Positions 55,990 to 64,000 of a DNA stretch of 64,000 nt are shown in pieces (within the stretch, counting starts at the first letter, position 1; each line of letters begins with the position of its first letter). The notes beneath the pieces were generated by a model. It was given only the letters and a program-made list of their open reading frames with translations, had not been told where the DNA came from and ran no database searches. A program made the position numbers and the translations under genes. Origin of the DNA: Sthenelais limicola (Eukaryota; Annelida; Polychaeta; Phyllodocida; Sigalionidae); the NCBI GenBank assembly GCA_942159475.1, contig OW804097.1:51914986-51978985 (forward strand), read 5' to 3'.

Positions 55990-56340
55990 CATGAGATAAA
56001 ATGATTAAAACTGGTTCGGGTCTGGGTCCACAAAATAATCCTAGTATCCTTTCTAAACTTCCCCACTCGCTCTAAACTCAAGCCACAATTTTTCTTTTAT
56101 TCTATTTTTGAAATCGCCAAGGTCCACTATGTTTCTAAACTCCACAGGTAAGTCATTCCACACAGCACCAGCACAGCACCAGCTTGTGCAAGCTGATTCT
56201 CAACATACTGACATACAAATATTTAGCAGCACTAAAATAGGAAGAATATTTTCAAGAATGCTATTACTTCTATCAGGGAGGTATATACAGAGGGAGTAGA
56301 AACGAGGATTATGCTCAACTGGCATATAGTAGAAAGTAAT
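55990..56340 (-). pseudogene. Non-LTR retrotransposon ORF2 C-terminal fragment (candidate)
   Basis: On minus, VWNDLPVEFRNIVDLGDFK and NRIKEKLWLEFRAS form the WNxLP...FK..L phrase that ends many CR1/jockey-type ORFs. Upstream, NPRFYSLCIYLPDRSN fits the same region but a stop intervenes. A GGTGCTGTGCT tandem lies between. Only the 3' end of an old copy is present. Confidence 0.5.
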
Positions 56341-56349
56341 GCCACTACT

Positions 56350-56705
56350 ACGGTCCCCCTCTCTCCGCACATTTCCCCCACTCCCCCTTTTGCCTCTGTC
56401 TCTCATACCTGTTTTTCTCTCCAAACCCTATCCCCGATTTCCCCCTCTCCCTTGCCTCTTCCTCATGCTCCCCCTCCTTCCTTTGTCTCCCTTCCCCTAC
56501 ATCATCTCCCTTCCCTCTTTTCCCTCTCCTTCTTCTTTCCCTTCCCCTCTCGTATTTTCCCACCCTCTCCCTTTTACTCACTCTCCCCTCCTACATCCTC
56601 TTCCTCCTCTCCCCCTCTCCAATACCCCGACCCCTCTTCTTCACTCTCCCACTCCTCTGCATGTAGTGGCAAATGACCCCCCTCTGGATTTCCAAACCTG
56701 TCCAC
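56350..56705 (-). mobile_element. Truncated Helitron-family polypyrimidine segment
   Basis: Begins CGGTCCCCCTCTCTCCGCAC, matching the position just inside the hairpin of the complete copies, and continues with the same CCCTCTCCC-type tract. The hairpin's outer arm and CTAG end are missing. Confidence 0.6.
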
Positions 56706-57500
56706 CCCTAGACAGAAATATTGGACTGAATGATTATCAATTAACCTATTGAGAAATATATATAATGCATAATGCATAATGGAATCAAATCACATATAAT
56801 GTGTAAATTGAATTAATAAATTGAATTCGAAATTCTACAGTTAGTTCTCCTAATCCTTACATTACGAACTGTTGTCAGGCAATTATTCTGAATGATCTTC
56901 TTGTCTGATGACATGTCTACCATACTATACTCCCAAATTGTAGTACTGGAACTATAAATGTTTTAAATATCAAGGAAGCAAGGTCTCTCTTAATTAAATG
57001 CCTTATTTTACTTAGTCTCCTCTGTAATATACTAGCAATACTAATGCCAATAATGCACTATACTGGTTCATGTTATAGATAACAAAATTATCTCTGTAAC
57101 CCCTAGATTAAAAAATGTTTTGCATTGTAGTCTTAGTTTGTAGTAATGTGGTATCAGTTTTTGCATGAACAATTACAGAATCAGACATCCTTTCATAGTG
57201 ATTAGTTCTTGTCATAATGCTATCAGGAATAATTATTTTGATGATTGTGCACATTAACATCTGATTCCTTTCATTATCGTCAAAAGTGCTGACCCCATCC
57301 CTTTAATTGCTATAAAACCATAAAAAATTCAATTTAATTCAGATACTTGGTTACAAAATATCAATTGAAAGATCCTAGAACAATCATTTCATGTGTTTAG
57401 CTCTATCTATAACAGATACTCAACTATGCTTCCAAGAAACAAGGGCCTACTTCATTTTCCGGCCAAAACACAAAATTGTCTCATCAAGTAATTGTAATAG
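56706..57500. other. AT-rich unassigned stretch
   Basis: No ORF, RNA or repeat of note recognised. Confidence 0.4.
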
Positions 57501-57965
57501 GACTTCTGAATGTAGAATCAAGTAACTGGTATCAATCAATAGGAAATAATGTACCCTAAGATTAATTTAATTTGATCTAAGATGTCAGACCATTTTCTCC
57601 AAGAGTTATTTGCAAAAAACCTCAAACATACTTTTGACCTTGATCTTTGACCTTTGAATATGACCTTTAGCGGTCATGATGAACTCTCTTGACCTTGAAA
57701 TATGCAATTCCTCGTTCAAAGTTTATTTTCCATCAAAATTATGCAATTACAGTGGATATTTAGGACGAAATTATTTTTTTAATTATTAAAATTAATTTTT
57801 TTAACTTTTTTTTTTCAAATGTTGATAAATAATTTTCCTCAAGGGTTACAGAGTGGCACCCAGCAGATTTGGAATCAGGAGATTCTGGAGATCTAGAATC
57901 ACTAAAAAACATCGTATGGACCAAAACGCAAGGTTCAGCCCAAAAATGGGGTTCTGCCTCCGGAC
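57500..57965 (-). repeat. Inverted repeat copy (right)
   Basis: Reverse-complement partner of 53340-53800. Contains TTGACCTTGATCTTTGACCT, ends CTGCCTCCGGACTA. Also similar to the arms of 51817-52578. Confidence 0.7.
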
Positions 57966-58094
57966 TAATACCTAGAACCTTCTTCTTCATGTTTCTTTTC
58001 ATTTCTCCAATACATCTAGGACTAAATTAGTTATAATTTACTTTTTGAGCATATGAACATGGTAACAACCTTCACAGTGACCTTCAATAATTTT

Positions 58095-59800
58095 CAACCA
58101 TCACAGTAACGCATGAAATCCCTTTTTTTACATGAATGGTTAAAAATATATATTTTATGTATACAAAACAGTATATTGGAGAAGGTATACATGTATTCTT
58201 TAATGTATAAAAATTTCCACCTGATATTTTCAATACTTTTGAGTGAGGAAGAGGTTATTTTATACAACCCTTATTTTCCAACTAGAAGGGATTTCATGCG
58301 TTATGGCTGAAAAATAAAGCATACAGGATAAACAAATAAAAGAAAATAATTCATATAACCATGTTCTAGTCCCATTTCAATCTCCCTTATGGCATCACTA
58401 CACAATTTGGTGATATTCTTGATTCATGACAAATAACAGGCCAATAACCCTTAAAATGTCCCTTAGTAACGCATGAAAGCCCTACATAAACAGGCAGTAA
58501 CACATCTGCAGATATAGTAGAAAAGATGGCCCAATATATTTATTTGGCTGTATTTCTGGTTTGAAAATGATTATAAATCAGTTCAGATTCTATTTGAAAT
58601 GATTCAAAGCATATAACTTGTTCAACTGATGTATTATTTTGTGTGTTTAAGCATAACGCATGAAGCCCCTTCAAGTATCATGAAATAGGGTGACTCAATA
58701 TATATATCTTTTCCTCTATATTTGGTTCGATTTGATTTGATTTGGTCTTCATCAATTAGTTTTGATGCCATTTGAAACGATTTAAAGCAAGTTGATGCTA
58801 TTTTTACTTCATGAAGCCTGTCCAATGAAATTACTATTGTATTTTCCAACATAGTAACACATGAAATCCCTTCAATGATCATGACAAAAGGTGGCCCAAA
58901 ATATATATCTTGGGCTCTCTCTTTGGGTTGAAAGGAATTATGCATTAATCTTGATGCCATTAGTAATTATTTAAAGCAATGGGGTGATACTTTCTATTTC
59001 ATAAAGGTTGTTCAACTAAATTAATATTGTGTGGGTTCATAGGATCACGCAAGAAATCCCATTAATGGTCTTGACATAGGGTGGCCCAAAATATATGTTT
59101 AGCTGTTTCTTTGGATTAAAAGTCATTATGAATTAGTTGTTAATCCATTTGATATGATTTAAAGCAAGTTGATGGTATTGTTACTTCCTGAAGCCTGTTC
59201 AACGAAATTACTATTGTGTTTTCCAACATAGTAAAGCATGAAATCCCTTCAACAATCATGACAGAGTCTGGCCCAAAATGTAAATCTTGGGCTCTCTCTT
59301 TGGGTAGAAAGGAATTATGCATTAATCTTGATGACATTAGTAATCATTTAAAGCAATGGGATGATACTTTTTATTTCATAAAGGTTGTTCAACTAAATTA
59401 ATATTGTGTGGGTTTATAGAATAACGCATGAAATCCCATTAATGGTCTTGATACAGGGTGGCCCAAAATATATTTTTCAATTAAAAGTCATTATAAACTA
59501 GTTGTTATTCCATTTCACATGATATAAAGCAAGTTGATTCCAATCTTATTTCAGAAAGACACTTCAACTAAATTAGGATTGTGTTTTCCAACATAGTAAC
59601 GCATGAAATCCCTTCAATATCATGATAGGGGGTGGCCCAAAATATATATCTCTGGCTCTCTCTTTAGGTTGAAAGTAATTATAAATTAATTGTGGTTCTA
59701 TTTGTAATGATTTAAAGCCATATGAAGGTATTTCTATTCCATAAACGTTGTTCAACTGATGTATTATTGTGTTTCCCACATGAAATCCCTTCCCTAGGCA
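58095..59800. repeat. Satellite DNA, ~190-bp unit, about eight to nine copies
   Basis: The phrase AACGCATGAAATCCCTTCAA recurs with variation near 58111, 58467, 58653, 58854, 59043, 59232, 59422, 59597 and 59777, giving spacings of about 175-201 bp, mostly 186-190. Each unit also has GGTGGCCCAAAATATATAT and TGATTTAAAGCAA. Units alternate (Type ...CCCATTAATGGTCTTG and ...CCCTTCAATGATCATG), suggesting a ~380-bp higher-order dimer. Minus ORFs across the units are by-products. Confidence 0.85.
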
Positions 59801-60240
59801 CAATATAAGGAGCAAAAATATATATTTTAGGCTTTAATTTTGGATTGAAAATTATAATAAATGCTAAGTTGTGCCCATATGAGCATCAAACATACAGATT
59901 ATAGGTTTTACCAGCCATTTCCTTCAGTTAAAGTAAATAGTTTCAATATTTTCCAACAAAATTGGGATTTCACGTGTGACTGCATGAAAGAGGAAATTAA
60001 AAACTGACATAATAAGACAGCCAGAGATCCGAATTTGTTGGAATAAAATTTTCCTAGAATGTCAAGACTGGTATATTATGATCCAAGGTCAAAAAATTAT
60101 ATTTAAAGTATTCTAAATTTTTCCCCTTTCCCAGATCCCAAAATAGCAAAACAGCACACTTGAAAAAACTGACCCATAATTGTTATTGCATAGTCTGGGA
60201 ATAAAAACTGGCGCTTCGACATTCAAACACGAAGAAGCGC

Positions 60241-61080
60241 CTACTGGCTGTTTTTTGCGCTCTGATGATTTCCATTTAGTTGCATGCGGCCCGGACCCGC
60301 CCCGCCCCAAGCCAGTGCACTAGCTTGTGCGTGTCCCTGGTGATTGGCATCGTGGGCGCTATGCCTGGCCCGGCGGTTGCACTCGTATACAGGGTGCATG
60401 CATGCCCGGCCCACGGTGTCACAATATGAGCAGAAGTGTGTGGCGAAAGCAGAACCGTCCCTATGACTAGATGTATTATGACAGCCACTTTTTGAATTGT
60501 AATGCCTACAAATAACCTCTTGCATACCGGGATTTTGCTGACCTCTTTGGTGGTTATTATTACTGTTATTATATCCTGAGTGACCACCCCCGTATTGAAC
60601 CTGGCCATGCATATTGCTAGACAATGGATTAGTCATATGAAGCCTAACACGTTCCTCCTGAATTACATCTCTCTCGGCCCAGTCTATGATACCGCTCTCA
60701 ACCGAATCCCAAATGTATTTGGACCAGCGTCTGACCGCAGGCCACGGCCTTTCTAAGGAGTCTCTAGTAACACGTCTGAGATGGTGCATGATATGTACTT
60801 TATCATCCTCGTCATATGACCGGTGGTCGTCCATCAAAGCTAAAGTAGCATCAATGTACTCAAGGGCTGACAGGCTATTTCTTGCTTCTAATTTCTGTTT
60901 TATGGTCTGAACTCTGTCACGGTAAATGTACATGTATGGTTTGGCCATTATGTGGGATGAGTGAAAATCATTAAGAAGGCTCATCTTACCAGAGAAATGA
61001 TGTGTAAACCTCTCTCGCTCTCGTTTTTCCACGAACTCGTCCGTGTGTATTTGGCGTTGAAGAATGAGAGGGGCCTTCAG
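60241..61080 (-). CDS. Gag-like ORF1 of a tyrosine-recombinase retroelement
   Basis: The minus frame is open from about 61080 (after a TGA) to 60241. It starts around ILQRQIHTDEFVEKRERERF, then helical ERPWPAVRRWSKYIWDSVES, an Asn/Gly/Gln linker (GGGHSGYNNSNNNHQRGQQN) and a cysteine/histidine-rich nucleic-acid-binding region: EVICRHYNSKSGC, HFCSYCDTVGRACMHPVYEC. The ICR.YN...C...H.CSYC....HP...C phrase is characteristic of Gag proteins of DIRS/PAT/Ngaro elements (from memory). It shares a strand with the RT and recombinase at 48-52 kb and would precede them in order. The 5' side is cut by the LINE at 61.1 kb. Confidence 0.7.
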   Translation of the reverse strand: MKAPLILQRQIHTDEFVEKRERERFTHHFSGKMSLLNDFHSSHIMAKPYMYIYRDRVQTIKQKLEARNSLSALEYIDATLALMDDHRSYDEDDKVHIMHHLRRVTRDSLERPWPAVRRWSKYIWDSVESGIIDWAERDVIQEERVRLHMTNPLSSNMHGQVQYGGGHSGYNNSNNNHQRGQQNPGMQEVICRHYNSKSGCHNTSSHRDGSAFATHFCSYCDTVGRACMHPVYECNRRARHSAHDANHQGHAQASALAWGGAGPGRMQLNGNHQSAKNSQ

Positions 61081-61097
61081 TCATTTCTTGGTGGGCG

Positions 61098-64000
61098 CTT
61101 TCTTTTTTTTTTTGTTTTTGCAACATATTTATTCAGGATCCCTGCCAGCTGGGCTTATACAATGCTAACACATATTATAGTACGAAATGGTAGTGATCAA
61201 TCAAAAGAGACATGCATAGCTTTCACACAGTTGTTTCGTAGTTTCTATGTTGGTATTTCTGGAGTATATATTAGGTTTTCAACGAGTCAATCAACTCGGT
61301 GGCATCGTCTTTTAAGGTTCTCCATAGTCTATTCTCTTCTTTGCTTACAATATGGATTTTCTGTGCATGCAGGATGACAGAAATTCTCATTCTTAATTCA
61401 CACATTAGGTGAAGGAGAGAAAAATTCCCTCGATCAAATAGCTTGACTTGGAAAAACAGCCAGTTAACTATTTTAGTACATAAGTTGGTTTGATCGATTC
61501 CGAACATAATATGGAGATTATTGACAACCACTCTACTTCTCTTAGTGAGAATTAATTCTTCACCTTTATATCCCCTGTTTAGGTAACCTATATCTCTTAT
61601 CCATTCCAGGATGTTTTCCCAGAGTCTATACGCGTTACTACATAGAATGAAAAAGTGGACTATGTCGTCCCTTTTATTACATAGAGTACACTTGTTGTTC
61701 CTGACAATGCCGATGTTTGACAGATATACATTACACGTTATTGTTCTATGAATAATCCTGTATTGAAACTGCTGAATTCTCGCTTCAGGAGTTATTTTAC
61801 AGGTTAACTTGAACGTTTCTTTCCAGTCGATTTTGTCAAACTGTATGTCGTTGAGGCGCAAGTCCTCTTGCCAACTGTCGAGTTTTTCTCTTTTCACCTT
61901 TCGACCTAAGATTAATTCATTATATACCTGCTTGGCATTACACTTGATTATATTCAGCTTATGGCCTCTTATGTTGAAATCGATTGAACCGTCTTCTAGG
62001 CTTGCATCATTATCTCTAATTATTTTGAGCCATTTGTCAGGTATGGCTGTTTTTAATTCGATTCTCTGTGATGCTTTAGGGAGAAAGCTAAAATATCTGA
62101 TAATGTCCCTTGTGGGCATAATGAAGCCATTTTCTTGAACTATGTCACCTACAGTTGATATTCCGAACTGCTCCCATTTCTTCCAATGTAACATGGAGCC
62201 TTTTAGTTTAACATGTCTGTTATTCCAAAGTCTCTCACGCAATACTTCATTTACATTTTCTGGGGAGTGCTTATAGTATACCCTGTTCCACACTCTGTAT
62301 ACTTCCTCATAGAACTTATTGAGAGGGTTCAATGGCTTATACCTTGACAAAAAGATATCCTCGAGTTTTCTACCTGAATGGGTTGCGATTGCATCAAACC
62401 ACCCATTATTTCTTCCTAGTAGTATTCTCTTGACCCACATGATACGGTTGGTTTCATATACCTCTTCTATTAGACGTAGGTTTAACCCTCCATTTTCGAT
62501 TTTTTGGGCCAGGAACTCTTTACTAATTTTAGGGCCTTTTTTCTTCCAAATGAAGCCGAACATAAGCTCATTTATCGTTTTAAACAGCTCTTTAGTGAAC
62601 GTAATGCATGACATGACGTGCTGGAACAATGGTAAAAGAAAGGTATTACACACTACAATTCGCCCTTTTATGGTTAAGAACCTGTTGTTTCACTGATTGA
62701 TAGTATTTTTCACCTTGTCTATGATATCATCGCTGTTTATCTTACACATTCGATCTTCGTTCCTGGGGCACAATAATGTGACACCTAATAATTTCATTTT
62801 GTTAACCCATTGAATTTGAGCGATTTTGGCGTTGGTAATCTTAATGTTCCCCACAATAAAGCCCTTAGACTTTGCGGGGTTTAGACTTAAACCTGAAGCA
62901 GCAGAGAATTTTTCGATGATATTTATAGCATTTATCAGGGAGCTTTCGTCTTTAACTACTAGAGTCAAGTCGTCGGCGAATTGGACGATCTTGCTCTCGC
63001 TCTCTCCCGACTGGATACCCTTTATATTTTTGTCATTTCTTATTACTTCCGCAAGCTTCTCGACCACTAATGTAAACAACAAAGATGAGATTGGGTCCCC
63101 CTGTTTCATGCCTCTATGGACGTCGAACCAGGGGGATGCCCAACCATTATTGCAGAAGGTACTCTTGGACCCGTACAGGAGGGTCTCTACCCAAGATATA
63201 TACTCCTCTTCTATGTTATACGACTTCAAAGTTTCTCTCAAAAAATCCCAACTAATGGAGTCATAGGCTTTTGTGAAGTCTAGGGAGGCGATAAGCCCTT
63301 CCCCTTTGGATTCTTCTAGAAAGGACAAAACATCGTCAACCTTGCGTATTGCGGTCCCAATGTACCGCCCTTTGACGAATCCAAACTGGTCATTCGACAC
63401 TAGATTAGGTAAGAAATACGACAGCCTGTTGGAGATAGCTTTTGATATGATCTTATAGTCGACATTGAGTAAGGTAATAGGCCTCCAATTTTTTAACATT
63501 TGTAAGTCTGAATCTTTTTTGGGGATGACATTAATGATACCTCTTTTTTGGTTATTTGACATTTCGCCCTCTTGCAAACACTGCAAGAACATAGACATGA
63601 AGGGATCTCTAATACAGTACCAGAAGTATTTATAAAATTCTATGGTGAACCCATCGCAGCCAGGCGACTTCCCGTTCTTACATTGTTTTATTACCTTGCA
63701 TACCTCCTCTTCAGTGAAGGGTTTACATAACTCACTGTTGTCATACTCATCCAAAACCACGGGACTATTATCACGTGTAAAAATCTTAGACATTTCGTTA
63801 TTAGAACTAACTTGTTTATACAACTCGGAATAAAAACGGTTGCCTTCGGCAAGTATCACCCCCGGATCACTAGAGATAACTCTGTTAATATTTAGTTGGT
63901 GTACAACTTTTTTTTCAGACCTATACTTCTCCAGCGCGCAAAAGTATTTGGACGGTTTTTCACCTTCAGATATCCATTTCGCTTTAGAGCGTATGAGTGC
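61098..64000 (-). mobile_element. L1/Tx1-like LINE, 3' part, running off the right edge
   Basis: On minus, the 3' end is an A-rich tail (plus T run at about 61101-61125) after a ~150-base 3' UTR. ORF2 extends to the window edge. The A-tail lies directly against the gag-like ORF, so it inserted into that element. Confidence 0.8.
61271..64000 (-). pseudogene. LINE ORF2 reverse transcriptase and C-terminal domain, one in-frame stop
   Basis: The frame is open from the edge: KNGKSPGCDGFTIEFYKYFW, then NWRPITLLNVDYKIISKAIS, SLDFTKAYDSISWDFLRETL, GMKQGDPISSLLFTLVVEKL, and FADDLTLVV at the catalytic site, all RT motifs of the L1/Tx1 group. A TGA at 62690-62692 interrupts it. The same frame continues with the long C-terminal region, including the CTLCNKRDDIVHFFILC (CxxC...H...C) finger, to the stop at 61271. 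The endonuclease would lie beyond the window. One stop is the only lesion seen. Confidence 0.85.

Larger units (their letters stand above)
53101..60176. mobile_element. Candidate large composite TIR element (ends only)
   Basis: A 31-bp inverted repeat with one mismatch: TGGGTCAGATTTTTCAAGTG.. at 53101-53131 and its complement at 60146-60176. No matching target duplication was found and no transposase is seen inside; the interior is repeats and satellite. It may be two separate insertions of a short repeat. Confidence 0.35.

Noticed and set aside
58634..58960. 108-codon minus ORF with repeated peptide
   Set aside because: It is generated by satellite units; treated as non-coding unless codon bias is shown.

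Overview
The window is nuclear DNA of an intron-bearing metazoan. The best candidate is a marine invertebrate, but I cannot name a phylum. Supporting signs are GT-AG introns of about 0.1-3.3 kb (up to about 6 kb if a distal splice in the glycine-rich locus is used), AATAAA poly(A) signals, an LRRC34 orthologue, a secreted glycine-rich matrix-type gene, and a dense mix of tyrosine-recombinase retroelements, Gypsy, L1/Tx1-like LINE, Helitrons, TIR elements and satellite DNA. There is no sign of prokaryotic organisation, rRNA, CRISPR or intact tRNA genes.

Host genes lie in 0-24 kb. The last five exons of an LRRC34-like gene run on + from 3918 to 7723, behind a decayed RT/RNase H/tyrosine-recombinase retroelement cut by the left edge (3-1971). 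A small two-exon gene on - (9383-9048, unrecognised) converges on it. A secreted glycine-rich locus on - (23206 to 10252) has a signal-peptide exon and a six-cysteine exon. These can be spliced in frame to either of two alternative 3' ends, which share a PAD[YF]DKWxALN motif but differ in their repeats.

From 24 to 37 kb I see no host gene. There are dispersed repeats, a duplicated segment, short tandem repeats and a 1.1-kb TIR element (34477-35577) enclosing a decayed non-LTR fragment.

From 37.4 to 61.1 kb is a nest of transposons. On - there appears to be one tyrosine-recombinase retroelement with gag-like ORF, RT/RNase H, recombinase and split direct repeats (251-bp repeats at 37451-37701 and 37913-38163). 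It is broken by a palindromic element with a 6-bp target duplication (51817-52578), a Helitron with exact ends (48623-49937), and a TIR element with an 8-bp target duplication (38719-48089). The TIR element in turn carries a Gypsy retrotransposon (39028-47352) with 425-bp LTRs, about 1% LTR divergence, an AATA duplication and a tRNA-His-like primer site. The Gypsy lacks almost all of its integrase. In that place it carries a TATA-bearing segment and a second zinc-finger/coiled-coil gag-like reading frame.

From 51.8 to 60.2 kb are inverted repeats with nuclear-receptor-like half-sites and a roughly 190-bp satellite. From 61.1 kb to the right edge is an L1/Tx1-like LINE on -, interrupted by one in-frame stop. 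Splice sites and nested boundaries were read by eye; no search or alignment was run.
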